Source: JANLQX01 sp031423635 (GTDB lineage: Bacteria > Actinomycetota > Acidimicrobiia > Acidimicrobiales > JANYDT01). From it: a DNA stretch of 64,000 bases. The DNA lies in the NCBI GenBank assembly GCA_031423635.1, contig JANPFX010000221.1, forward strand, positions 1 through 64,000. The letters are read 5' to 3'. Positions within the stretch are counted from its first letter, which is position 1. Each line of letters opens with the position of its first letter. The notes beneath the pieces were generated by a model, which worked only from the letters and a program-made list of their open reading frames with translations, ran no database searches and was not told where the DNA came from. The position numbers and the translations under genes were made by a program. Positions 34,737 to 43,234 of this stretch are shown in pieces.

Positions 34737-35516
34737 ATGAACGTTGCCGTCTGCGTCAAGCAGATCCCGGACCCGGCCCTCCCGGGGTCGCTGGATCCCT
34801 CAACCCACGCACTTGTCCGCGAGGGCAAGCTCATCCTCGACGACTCCGACGCCGATGGGGGGGAGATGGCGCTGCGCCTCGTCGAGGCGGCGGGCGGGGG
34901 TGAGGTCACTCTCGTCTCGATGGCTCCCAATTCCGAACAGAGCGGCCTCCGCACCGGTCTGGCCATGGGCGCACACAAGGCCATCCTCGTCAGCGATCCG
35001 GCGCTCAAGGGCTCCGACTCGCTCGGCACGGCCAAGGTCCTGGCCGCGGCGATCAAGCGGGCAAACCCCGATCTCGTGATCGCCGCCACCGAGTCGACCG
35101 ACGGCTATACCGGCACCACACCGGTCCAGATCGCCGAACTCCTCGGGTTCCCATCGGTCACCTTCGCCAAGAAGGTCACCGTTTCGGGCAGCACCGTGGT
35201 CGTCGAGCGCCAGACGGAGTCCGGCTACGACGACGTGAGCGCGTCGCTCCCCGCCATGGTCACCGTCACCGCCGGTGTCGTCGAGGTTCGCTATCCGTCC
35301 TTCAAGGGCATCATGGCGGCCAAGGGCAAGCCCCTCGAGGAGCTCAAGATCGCCGACCTCGGCATCGACGCGTCGTCGGTCGGCTGGGCCGGTGCGGGCC
35401 AGAAGGTCGACTCCGTGGTCGACGCCGAAGCCCGCCAGGCGGGCATGGTCATCGAAGACGACGGCGAGGCGTACGCCAAGATCGTCGAGTTCCTCGAACA
35501 GCTCAAGGTCATCTGA
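34737..35516 (+). CDS. etfB: Electron transfer flavoprotein, beta subunit
   Basis: 259 residues. MNVAVCVKQIPDPALPGSLDP at the N-terminus and LVIAATESTDGYTGTTPVQIAELLGFPSVTFA (AMP/FAD contacts) are typical. Accepts electrons from acyl-CoA dehydrogenases, several of which are in this window. The ATG at 34737 follows AGGAG at a spacing of 6 nt. First gene of a two-gene operon with etfA. Confidence 0.95.
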   Translation: MNVAVCVKQIPDPALPGSLDPSTHALVREGKLILDDSDADGGEMALRLVEAAGGGEVTLVSMAPNSEQSGLRTGLAMGAHKAILVSDPALKGSDSLGTAKVLAAAIKRANPDLVIAATESTDGYTGTTPVQIAELLGFPSVTFAKKVTVSGSTVVVERQTESGYDDVSASLPAMVTVTAGVVEVRYPSFKGIMAAKGKPLEELKIADLGIDASSVGWAGAGQKVDSVVDAEARQAGMVIEDDGEAYAKIVEFLEQLKVI

Positions 35517-35562
35517 GCGCCGGCTCAGCATTCGTTCGTTATCGGTAGAGAGAGAACACATC

Positions 35563-36531
35563 ATGGCAATTTCAACGATTTGGGTTGTTGCAGAGGTCGT
35601 CGACGGAAACGTCACCACCAGCTCGCTCGAGCTGCTCACGGCGGCACGGGCCACCGGAGCGACGGTCGAAGCCGTCGTGGCCGGCGACGGCGCAGCCGTT
35701 GCCGACCAACTCGGCAGTTTCGGAGCCTCGAAGGTCTATTCCACCGGTGATCTCGGCGGGTCGCTCCTCGGTGTCCCCGTGGCTTCGGCGATCGCCGCAC
35801 TCGTCGCCGGGGGCAACACCCCCGATGCGATCCTCCTGGCGCAGACCTACGACGGCCGCGACATCGCCGGTCGTCTTTCGGTCAAGCTCGACCGCACCGT
35901 GCTCACGAATGCGGTCGGCGTCTCCGTCGTCGGCGACACGCTCGTCGCCGACCATGCCGTCTTCGGCGGCTCGAAGATCGTGAAGGCCAGCTTCACCGGT
36001 GCGGGGCCGTTCATCGTGCTGGTTCGTCCGAAGAGCTACGCCGCGGAGGCTTCCGGTGGCGCGGCGGCCGCCGTCGAAACCATTGCGGTTCCCGACAGTG
36101 GCGCATCCGGATCGGCCACCGTCACCCAGCGTCACATGGAGGAGCGCACCGGACCGAAGCTCGACGAAGCTGCCGTCGTCGTGTCCGGCGGCCGTGGTCT
36201 CGGTGAAGCCGGCAAGTTCTCCCTGGTCGAAGACCTGGCCAAGGCGCTGCATGGGGCGCCGGGTGCATCACGGGCCATCGTCGATGCCGGCTGGGTCCCC
36301 TACTCGTACCAGGTCGGCCAGACGGGCAAGACGGTCAAGCCCGAGGTCTACATCGCCGCCGGCATCTCCGGTGCCACGCAGCACATGGTCGGTATGAAGG
36401 GCGCGAAGAACATCATCGCCATCAACAAGGACAAAGAAGCTCCGATTTTCGGCATCGCTGATCTTGGAATCGTTGGTGATGTCCACAAGGTTTTGCCGAA
36501 GCTGTTGGAAGCGTTGAAGGGCCGCTCGTAA
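35563..36531 (+). CDS. etfA: Electron transfer flavoprotein, alpha subunit
   Basis: 322 residues. The C-terminal FAD domain has VVVSGGRGLGEAGKFSLVEDLA, SYQVGQTGKTVKPEVYIAAGISGATQHMVGMKGAKNIIAINKDKEAPIF-type sequence (about residues 205-300), all conserved. Forms a heterodimer with etfB and passes electrons to ETF:quinone oxidoreductase. Starts 46 bp after etfB with a GAGAGA tract upstream. A strong terminator follows. Confidence 0.95.
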   Translation: MAISTIWVVAEVVDGNVTTSSLELLTAARATGATVEAVVAGDGAAVADQLGSFGASKVYSTGDLGGSLLGVPVASAIAALVAGGNTPDAILLAQTYDGRDIAGRLSVKLDRTVLTNAVGVSVVGDTLVADHAVFGGSKIVKASFTGAGPFIVLVRPKSYAAEASGGAAAAVETIAVPDSGASGSATVTQRHMEERTGPKLDEAAVVVSGGRGLGEAGKFSLVEDLAKALHGAPGASRAIVDAGWVPYSYQVGQTGKTVKPEVYIAAGISGATQHMVGMKGAKNIIAINKDKEAPIFGIADLGIVGDVHKVLPKLLEALKGRS

Positions 36532-36613
36532 ACGCGAGCCCGAAGCGCGGCAGAACGGCGCGAGGCCGAACTCCTCGTGTCGAGTAGTCGGCAGAACAAG
36601 CGTCAACCTGAGG

Positions 36614-36642
36614 AAAACCGGCAGATTCTTCTGCCGGTTTTT
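36614..36642 (+). terminator. Rho-independent terminator of etfBA
   Basis: AAAACCGGCAG and CTGCCGGTTTT pair around a 6-nt ATTCTT loop, followed by T residues. It is the cleanest intrinsic terminator in the window and rules out the open frame that begins at 36577 as the real start of the next gene. Confidence 0.85.
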
Positions 36643-36684
36643 CGCTTTAGAACCGGGGTGTATTTTCCGAAAGATCGACTGTCT

Positions 36685-39600
36685 ATGGTCAGCTTCGATC
36701 ACGCGTCGTCGCTGACGGCGTGCCCTCAACCGGAGAGCACCGCTCACGCCCGAGCGGTGCTTCACGACATCGTGGACGACCTTGACGCCCTGCTGTTGTT
36801 CATCGAACTCCCAGCACGGAAGGTATCCGTCATTCGAGGACTCGGCTCGCTCGGGTTGACTCAAGCGGATCTCGACGCGGTCCGTCTCCTCGATCTGCTC
36901 GTCTACGAGGACCAAGTGCGCGTGGAAGCGTTGGTCCGGGGGATGTTCGAGGACCAGCTTCCGCTCGCCAGCATCGACGTGGTCATGCAGGATGCATCCG
37001 GGGCGCTGCGTCCGGTCGGCCTCACGTTTCAGCGGGTCGACGAAAACGGCCGAACGGGCGTTCTGCTTGCCTTGGAGGACCTACGCGCCGAATACCGCAC
37101 CGCTGGATCACGCCTTCGACGGCGCGAGCTCAACGCCATCGTCGAGCGGGCATCGCACCGGCTCGCGCTTGCGTCGAACGAGCAACTCGATGCGGCCCTC
37201 GCCGTCTGTGCTGAGGAGCTTGCGGCAGCGCTGGGGGCGGACCGTCTTTCGTTCTGGAGACTCGACTGCAACGATGTCTTGCAGAAGTCGCCGTGGCTGT
37301 GGCCAGTGGCGCCGTCAGGTGTCCAGATCGACTTTGCCGGCATCAGCGTCGACCTCATCGGCGAACTGGCACGGAAGTCCGGCAACGGGATCGTCCTTCT
37401 ACGAGCCACCGAACTCTCCGCTTCCTCGCCGCGCTACCTCCAGTGGCTGCGCGAGGACGGAGGAACGCTGATATGTGTGACCCGCGTCGACAACGACGGC
37501 AACACCCGAGTCTTCTCGTTCCACGTTCCCGATGACGACCCGAACCCACATCCCGACGAGATCCACGCGGCACGTGGCATCTTCGAGGTCATCGGCAACG
37601 CTCTCGACCGCCGAGCGATGTCCGAGACCATCGAGAGGAACGCTCGCTGGTCCCAGGCTGTCCTCGAGAGCTCGAGCGACATGATCGGTGTGCTCGACGA
37701 GGGATCGGTCATCCGGTTCGCCAGTGAATCGGTCAGCGATCTGGGCTACCAGCGCAGTGACATCGAGGGACGGCGATCGCTCGACCTCGTCCACCCCGAC
37801 GATCTTCCGATCGCCGCCGAGCTCTTCTCCTCGCCGATCTCGAAGGTCGTGCGGTTCCGTCACGCTGACGGGTCGTGGCGCTACCTCGAGTGCCGCATCC
37901 GCAACCTCCTGGACGACCCCACGATTCACGGTCTGCTGCTCAACGCTCGCGACGTCACCGAACGCGTGATGATCGAACGGACGGTCGCGTCGTATGCACG
38001 CGCCCAGCACCTGCTGTCGAGCGTCACGATGCGGCTCTCCGCCGCGCTCCCGGGTGAGCTTCTCGACGAACTCCGGCGCGGGCTCATCGAGCTCGCTGTT
38101 TTCGTCGGCGTCGACCGGGCGGCGCTCTGGTGGGCCAAGGAACCGGGCAGCGTCGATGCCGAGATGTTCGTCGGAGCCGACGGCACCGATCAGCTTCCAC
38201 CGGGTCAGATCAGGGTGCCCGTTCCCGACCACATGCCGGCTTTCTCGTTCGAGCGATCGACCGACACCAACGCGGTGATGTTCACGAGCATGCGCCATCC
38301 CGACCTTCCTCCCGTGGCGGCGATGCTGGCGGCTCGTTTCGTCGGGCCGACCGGAACCCCCGGCATGCTGACGCTCGGATCGGAGAGCTCAGACTACGAA
38401 CCCGACGAAGCCATTCAGCGGGTCGTGCCGGCATTCGCCCAGATCGTCAGCACCGCGATGCTCCGCCACAACGCCGAACAGCGCTTGCAGCACCAGGCCA
38501 CCATCGATCCGGTGACCGGTCTGGCCAATCGAGCGGTGATCCGCCGTCGCCTCGAGGAAGACCTCGAACGCACGCTCATCGAGGACGAGAGCGTCGCGTT
38601 GTTGCTTCTCGACCTCGACGACTTCAAGCTGGTGAACGACGGCTACGGACACCTTGCCGGTGATGACCTCCTCCGACAGTTCGGCGAACGCCTCAGCGGA
38701 ACCTGTGGTCCCGACGATCTGGTGGGTCGACTCGGTGGAGATGAGTTCGTCGTGATCCGCTCCGGTCCGTCGGCTGCTCAGGAGATTGCGCCGCTTGCTG
38801 ACCGGATCACGTTGGCGCTTCACGAACCGTTCGTGCTCGACGACCGGCGCTTCACCGTGTCGTCGTCGATCGGCATCTCGACATTTCAGCCGGGCGACGA
38901 TCCCGTCGACATGTCCGACCTTCTCCGGCGCGCCGACATCGCCATGTATCAGGCGAAGCGTCTCGGACCGGGCGAGGTCGCCCGATTCAACGACTCCATG
39001 GGTCAGCGGGCACGGGGCAATGCCATTCTCCGTACCGACCTGGAGTTGGCGATCAAGAACCGCGATCTCGAAGTGTGGCTGCAGCCGATCGTCGACACGG
39101 TTACCGGACGGCGCCTCGGCGCGGAAGCCCTCGCCCGATGGCGTCATCCGAGCCTCGGGCTGATGAGTCCAGATGTCTTTGTCCCGATGGCGGAACGCTC
39201 CGGCTTGATCAATGCGCTCGGCGCCCTCATCCTCGACAAGGCACTCGAAGCACTTGTACGGCTGCGCCGTGAGTTGATCGTCGATGACTCGTTCTACGTG
39301 TCGGTGAACGTGGCCGCGCCGCAGCTTCGAGAATCCAACTTCGGCGACATTGTCGCCGCCGCGCTCAACACCTTTGGTATCTCCACCCAACAGGTGCGCC
39401 TCGAGATCACCGAGTCGAGTCTCGTCGATCGGTCGCTACGTGGCTCGATGCAGGATCTTCGGCGCTCTGGTCTCCAACTGGCGATCGACGATTTCGGCAC
39501 CGGATATTCGTCGCTCGCGTCGCTCCAGGATCTGCCAGTCGACGTGCTGAAGGTCGACCGGAGCTTCGTGCAGAGGATCGACACGGATCGGCAGGCCGCG

Positions 39601-39816
39601 GCGCTCGTCGCCGCCGTGGTCACCATGGCCAACACGCTCGGACTCGAAACGGTCGCCGAGGGCGTGGAAACCGAGGGACAGCGGGCCGCGCTCGCGCTTC
39701 TCGGCTGCCCATCCTCGCAGGGCTACCTGTTCGCACGCCCGCTCGAGGGCTCGAGTTGGCAGCGCCAGCCCGACCTTGGCGCACTCCCCTACTCGTTGAG
39801 CGCGACCGGCGGGTAA
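36685..39816 (+). CDS. GAF/PAS-GGDEF-EAL cyclic-di-GMP protein
   Basis: 1043 residues from the ATG at 36685, after the etf terminator. Order: short N-terminal region, GAF-like (about 150-310), PAS (about 320-435, SSSDMIGVLDEGSVIRFASES), second GAF-like (440-600), GGDEF (605-770) with intact GGDEF at 684-688, and EAL (790-1035) with GAEALARWRHP, DDFGTGYSSLASL and VAEGVETEGQ. Both catalytic signatures are complete, so it may make and break cyclic-di-GMP. No membrane segment, so it senses cytoplasmic signals. Its last 28 bp overlap the convergent next gene. Confidence 0.93.
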   Translation: MVSFDHASSLTACPQPESTAHARAVLHDIVDDLDALLLFIELPARKVSVIRGLGSLGLTQADLDAVRLLDLLVYEDQVRVEALVRGMFEDQLPLASIDVVMQDASGALRPVGLTFQRVDENGRTGVLLALEDLRAEYRTAGSRLRRRELNAIVERASHRLALASNEQLDAALAVCAEELAAALGADRLSFWRLDCNDVLQKSPWLWPVAPSGVQIDFAGISVDLIGELARKSGNGIVLLRATELSASSPRYLQWLREDGGTLICVTRVDNDGNTRVFSFHVPDDDPNPHPDEIHAARGIFEVIGNALDRRAMSETIERNARWSQAVLESSSDMIGVLDEGSVIRFASESVSDLGYQRSDIEGRRSLDLVHPDDLPIAAELFSSPISKVVRFRHADGSWRYLECRIRNLLDDPTIHGLLLNARDVTERVMIERTVASYARAQHLLSSVTMRLSAALPGELLDELRRGLIELAVFVGVDRAALWWAKEPGSVDAEMFVGADGTDQLPPGQIRVPVPDHMPAFSFERSTDTNAVMFTSMRHPDLPPVAAMLAARFVGPTGTPGMLTLGSESSDYEPDEAIQRVVPAFAQIVSTAMLRHNAEQRLQHQATIDPVTGLANRAVIRRRLEEDLERTLIEDESVALLLLDLDDFKLVNDGYGHLAGDDLLRQFGERLSGTCGPDDLVGRLGGDEFVVIRSGPSAAQEIAPLADRITLALHEPFVLDDRRFTVSSSIGISTFQPGDDPVDMSDLLRRADIAMYQAKRLGPGEVARFNDSMGQRARGNAILRTDLELAIKNRDLEVWLQPIVDTVTGRRLGAEALARWRHPSLGLMSPDVFVPMAERSGLINALGALILDKALEALVRLRRELIVDDSFYVSVNVAAPQLRESNFGDIVAAALNTFGISTQQVRLEITESSLVDRSLRGSMQDLRRSGLQLAIDDFGTGYSSLASLQDLPVDVLKVDRSFVQRIDTDRQAAALVAAVVTMANTLGLETVAEGVETEGQRAALALLGCPSSQGYLFARPLEGSSWQRQPDLGALPYSLSATGG

Positions 39817-40484
39817 CCGAAGAAGGCCAACCCGTCGAGGGTGGTGGGGTCGACTGATGACCAGTCGAGTGCCTCGACCTGGGCTCTGCTCCTGCGACTG
39901 CTGACGCTGCGCAGTACGTCGAAGGCGCTTGCCCTCAGCAACGGCTTCTCCGCTGCCCCGTCTCCTGCGAACTCGGCACCGTCGATGACGATCCGGACGG
40001 GGCTGCCTCCCGCGCTGCTCGCGAGTTGACGGCGGATGAAGCCGAGTCCGACGGCGACTGCGGTCGAGTCGCGCGCCCCGGGGGCGCCGAGAGCGTGCCG
40101 CAGATCATGTTCATGGGTCACGGCATCGAAGAGCAGTTGCGAAAGCGCCATGCCACGTTGGCTGGCGACAGCCTCGACGAAGGGCGCATAGGTGTTCCAC
40201 TCGTCGAGGATCTCCGGTCCGCTTCGCCCGGCACGCTTGTCGAGGTGGGCCTGCGTCCATGGCGGCGTTGCGACGCCGGCCATGTTCTGGTTGATGGCGT
40301 CGTCGATGACACCCGCGATGTGGGCGAGCGTCTGGAGGACGGTCCACTCGGGACAGTGCGGGACGATCCGCTCCCATTCCTCTTCTTCGAGCCCAGCGAG
40401 CAACGTGGTGACCCGCTCCCGCAGATCCCGGTAGGCGAGACCGACATCGATCGTGGCCAGCGACTCCTGCGTGTACCCGTTCAC
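39789..40484 (-). CDS. Maleylpyruvate-isomerase-like (TIGR03083) DinB-fold protein
   Basis: 231 residues from the GTG at 40484, chosen because TACGCT ends 8 nt before it; an ATG at 40520 would add 12 residues. The N-terminal domain has EEWERIVPHCPEWTVLQTLAHIAGVIDDA, with metal-binding histidines in VPHCPEW/LAHIAG and later DAVTHEHDLRHAL. A short C-terminal domain of the same family follows. Function unknown; relatives bind zinc or use mycothiol. Overlaps the end of the GGDEF-EAL gene. Confidence 0.83.
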   Translation of the reverse strand: MNGYTQESLATIDVGLAYRDLRERVTTLLAGLEEEEWERIVPHCPEWTVLQTLAHIAGVIDDAINQNMAGVATPPWTQAHLDKRAGRSGPEILDEWNTYAPFVEAVASQRGMALSQLLFDAVTHEHDLRHALGAPGARDSTAVAVGLGFIRRQLASSAGGSPVRIVIDGAEFAGDGAAEKPLLRASAFDVLRSVSSRRSRAQVEALDWSSVDPTTLDGLAFFGYPPVALNE

Positions 40485-40527
40485 GGTCGCCGAGCGTAGA
40501 TCCAACCGGACGTCGGGCATCCGGCGG

Positions 40528-40556
40528 TTGCGCCAGTGTCTGCGACATGACATACT
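40528..40556 (+). promoter_or_regulatory. ilvBN promoter
   Basis: TTGCGC (40528-40533), a 17-bp spacer and CATACT (40551-40556). The predicted mRNA start falls at or just before the leader-peptide GTG at 40563. Confidence 0.6.
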
Positions 40557-40562
40557 TGCCCC

Positions 40563-40601
40563 GTGCGTTCGCTTTCTCTCATTCTCGTAGTAGGTCACTG
40601 A
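40563..40601 (+). CDS. ilv leader peptide (attenuation)
   Basis: A 12-residue leaderless peptide, MRSLSLILVVGH, starting with GTG 6 nt after CATACT. Half of its residues are the regulatory amino acids (Leu three times, Ile once, Val twice), five of them clustered (LILVV). Ribosome stalling here when Leu, Ile or Val is short should change folding of the following RNA and prevent the hairpin at 40637-40655. Ribosome-mediated attenuation of ilvB operons is known in Actinobacteria such as Corynebacterium and Streptomyces. Confidence 0.8.
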   Translation: MRSLSLILVVGH

Positions 40602-40661
40602 GCGCACAGCTTTCGTTTCCCGCTGCACGCGCTCGACCTCCGGTAGATCCGGAGGTTTTTT
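40600..40661 (+). terminator. ilv attenuator
   Basis: CCTCCGG (40637-40643), loop TAGAT, CCGGAGG (40649-40655) and six T residues form an intrinsic terminator 85 bp before ilvB. An earlier pairing, GAGCGC (40600-40605) with GCGCTC (40629-40634), could be the pause or alternative structure. Confidence 0.75.
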
Positions 40662-40746
40662 GTTTCTCCGGCCGGAATCCGACCACCGTCCTCCGTCTTG
40701 CCCGAACTTCCCCACTTCACCCACCTCACCAAGGAACATCCTCGCC

Positions 40747-42510
40747 ATGGAGCTGACCGGCGCCCAAGCCCTCATCAAGAGCCTCGAAATGTGCAACACC
40801 GAGGTCATCTTCGGACTCCCGGGAGGGTGCATCCTTCCCGCCTACGACCCCTTGCTCGAGAGCCCGATCCGTCACATCCTGGTTCGCCACGAACAGGGTG
40901 CGGGCCACATGGCCGAAGGGTACGCGCACGTCACCGGGCGACCGGGCGTCGCGATGGTGACCTCAGGTCCGGCGGCCACCAACATGGTCACGCCGCTGTG
41001 CGACGCCTACATGGACTCGATCCCCATGGTGTGCATCACCGGCCAGGTTCCGACGGCGGCCATCGGCACCGACGCGTTTCAGGAGTGCGACACCGTCGGC
41101 ATCACCCGTTCGGTCACCAAGCACAACGAGCTGATCATGAATGCACAGGACATCCCGCGCATCGTTGCCGAGGCCTTCCACATCGCCACGACCGGCCGCC
41201 CCGGCCCTGTGCTGATCGACGTTCCGAAGGACGTGCTGCAGAACAAGATGCAGTGGTACTGGCCCGACGTCATCGATCTCGCCGGATATCACCCGGTCAT
41301 GAACGCCGACCCGATGTCGATCAGGCGGGCCGCTGAGCTGATCCTCGCCTCGACCCGACCGATTCTTTACGTGGGCGGCGGAGTTCTCAAGGCTCGCGCC
41401 GCAGCCCAACTGAAGGAGCTCGCCGAGCTCTGCGACATCCATGTCGTCACCACGCTGATGGCCCGGGGAGCGTTTCCGGATGATCATCGGCTCGCCCTCG
41501 GCATGCCCGGCATGCACGGCAACTACACCGCCATCACCGCGATGCAGCAGAGCGATCTGCTGATCAACCTCGGAGCGCGCTTCGACGATCGGGTGACCGG
41601 CAAGCTCGGTGGATTCGCTCCTGGCGCCAAGATCATCCACGCCGACATCGACCCGGCCGAGCAGGGCAAGGTTCGCACCCCCGACGTGTCGCTCGTCGGT
41701 GATGCCCGGATCACGATCGAGCATCTCATCGCGGCGATCAAGGAACTGCTCGGTACCGGTTCGTCGTTCCCGGATCGCGGTGTGTGGAAGCAGGCGATCT
41801 CTGGTTGGCAGGAGAACTTCCCCCTGACCTACGCGCCCCAGCAGGTCGACGGTCCGCTGAAGCCGCAGATGGTGATGGAGGCGCTGCGTGACTCGGCACC
41901 CGAAGGCACCATCCTGGCATCGGGGGTCGGTCAGCATCAGATGTGGGCGTCGCAGTACTGGAAGTTCAACGAGCCGTACACCTGGGTGAACTCCGGCGGT
42001 CTCGGCACCATGGGCTTCTCGGTGCCGGCGGCAATCGGCGCCAAGGTCGGCTGCCCGGACAAGACCGTGTGGGCGGTTGACGGCGATGGTTGCTTCCAGA
42101 TGACCAACCAGGAGCTCACCACCGCGTCGATCGAGCGCATCCCGGTCAAGGTGGCGATCCTCAACAACTCCTACCTCGGCATGGTCCGCCAGTGGCAGGA
42201 GATGTTCTATGAAGAGCGCTACTCCGAGGTGTACCTTTCGCCGGAACTCCCGGACTTCGTGAAGCTGGCGGAAGCGATGGGTTGCGTCGGCATCCGCGTC
42301 GACTCGCCCGAAGAGGTGCAGCCGGCCATCGACAAGGCGAACTCGATCAACGATCGTCCGGTCGTGGTCGACTTCCGCACCGACGAGAGCGAAAAGGTCT
42401 TCCCGATGGTCCCTGCGGGCATCGGCAATGACGACGTCGAGGTGCACGAGTCGCAACGTGAACGTCTTGCCGCAGACAAAGCCCGTCGTATCGCCAACCG
42501 CGCCTGGTAA
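40747..42510 (+). CDS. ilvB: Acetolactate synthase, large (catalytic) subunit
   Basis: 587 residues, thiamine-diphosphate enzyme that makes acetolactate or acetohydroxybutyrate, first common step of Val/Leu/Ile synthesis. VIFGLPGGCILPAYDPL and RHEQGAGHMAEGYAHVTGRPGV carry the catalytic glutamate. The FAD region is LINLGARFDDRVTGKL, and the ThDP motif is VWAVDGDGCFQMTNQELTTA...ILNNSYLGMVRQWQ. ATG at 40747; longer frame upstream covers the attenuator and is not used. Followed by ilvN after 30 bp. Confidence 0.96.
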   Translation: MELTGAQALIKSLEMCNTEVIFGLPGGCILPAYDPLLESPIRHILVRHEQGAGHMAEGYAHVTGRPGVAMVTSGPAATNMVTPLCDAYMDSIPMVCITGQVPTAAIGTDAFQECDTVGITRSVTKHNELIMNAQDIPRIVAEAFHIATTGRPGPVLIDVPKDVLQNKMQWYWPDVIDLAGYHPVMNADPMSIRRAAELILASTRPILYVGGGVLKARAAAQLKELAELCDIHVVTTLMARGAFPDDHRLALGMPGMHGNYTAITAMQQSDLLINLGARFDDRVTGKLGGFAPGAKIIHADIDPAEQGKVRTPDVSLVGDARITIEHLIAAIKELLGTGSSFPDRGVWKQAISGWQENFPLTYAPQQVDGPLKPQMVMEALRDSAPEGTILASGVGQHQMWASQYWKFNEPYTWVNSGGLGTMGFSVPAAIGAKVGCPDKTVWAVDGDGCFQMTNQELTTASIERIPVKVAILNNSYLGMVRQWQEMFYEERYSEVYLSPELPDFVKLAEAMGCVGIRVDSPEEVQPAIDKANSINDRPVVVDFRTDESEKVFPMVPAGIGNDDVEVHESQRERLAADKARRIANRAW

Positions 42511-42540
42511 GTGCACGTAGGAACTAGGAAAGAATCAGAC

Positions 42541-43059
42541 ATGGCACAGCTCCACACCCTCAGCGTCCTCGTCGAGAACAAGTTTGGCGTCCTCGCCCGC
42601 GTCACGAGCCTCGTTTCGCGACGCGGCTACAACATCGAGTCGCTGGCTGTCGCTCCGACGGATGACCCGCAATACTCGCGGATTACCATCGTTGTCGACG
42701 CCGATTCCACGCCGATGGACCAAATCGTCAAGCAGCTGAACAAGCTCATCAACGTGATCGACATCGTCGAGCTCTCGCCCGAGGATTCCGTCGCCCGCGA
42801 GCTTCTCCTCATCTCCGTCACGGCGCTCCCCGAGCGGCGGGCCGAGATCGCCGAGCTCGTCAACATCTTCGACGCGAAGATCGTCAATGTCGGCTGGGAC
42901 CAGATGACGATCGCGCTTGCCGATCCACCGGAGAAGCTCGATGACTTCGAGGACCTCCTGCGTCCCTACGGCATCGTCGAGGTCCAGCGGACAGGCCGCG
43001 TCGCCCTACCGAAGCTCAAGCGCGAAGCCCCCCAACTGCGAGCCGTCGCCGCCAGCTAG
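42541..43059 (+). CDS. ilvN: Acetolactate synthase, small (regulatory) subunit
   Basis: 172 residues. N-terminal ACT domain HTLSVLVENKFGVLARVTSLVSRRGYNIESLAVAPTD binds valine for feedback inhibition; the C-terminal domain (ERRAEIAELVNIFDAKIVNVG onward) activates the large subunit. The ATG at 42541 has a GGAA-type ribosome binding site. In many Actinobacteria ilvC follows directly; here a repeat element and a converging regulator gene separate them. Confidence 0.95.
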   Translation: MAQLHTLSVLVENKFGVLARVTSLVSRRGYNIESLAVAPTDDPQYSRITIVVDADSTPMDQIVKQLNKLINVIDIVELSPEDSVARELLLISVTALPERRAEIAELVNIFDAKIVNVGWDQMTIALADPPEKLDDFEDLLRPYGIVEVQRTGRVALPKLKREAPQLRAVAAS

Positions 43060-43066
43060 AGCACGT

Positions 43067-43213
43067 TAGGAGAGAGGTTGCCCCTCCGTTTCTTTGGCGC
43101 TGCGCCGCTCGCTTCGCTCGACTGCTCGCAACACCAGCGATCCGTCCACTAGGAGAGAGGTTGCCCCCATATATGGGGGCAGAACACCTCCGAACGTTGT
43201 TGGGAGGTGTTCT
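43067..43213. repeat. 62-bp structured element, copy C, with a partial copy before it
   Basis: TAGGAGAGAGGTTGCCCC occurs at 43067-43084 (partial copy) and again at 43150-43167, where the full element continues with GCCCCCATATATGGGGGC (43163-43180), AGAACACCTCC (43181-43191), an 11-nt loop and GGAGGTGTTCT (43203-43213). It lies between the convergent ilvN and regulator genes, where it could act as a terminator for both. Confidence 0.9.
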
Positions 43214-43234
43214 GCCGCAGTCTGCGCAGAGCGC

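Noticed and set aside
36577..36684. Earlier start for the GGDEF-EAL protein
   Set aside because: It would translate the etfBA terminator hairpin; the ATG at 36685 follows it.
40521..40556. Start of the DinB-like protein at ATG 40520
   Set aside because: GTG 40484 has TACGCT 8 nt upstream like other leaderless genes here; the longer start has no promoter-like or ribosome-binding sequence, though it cannot be fully excluded.
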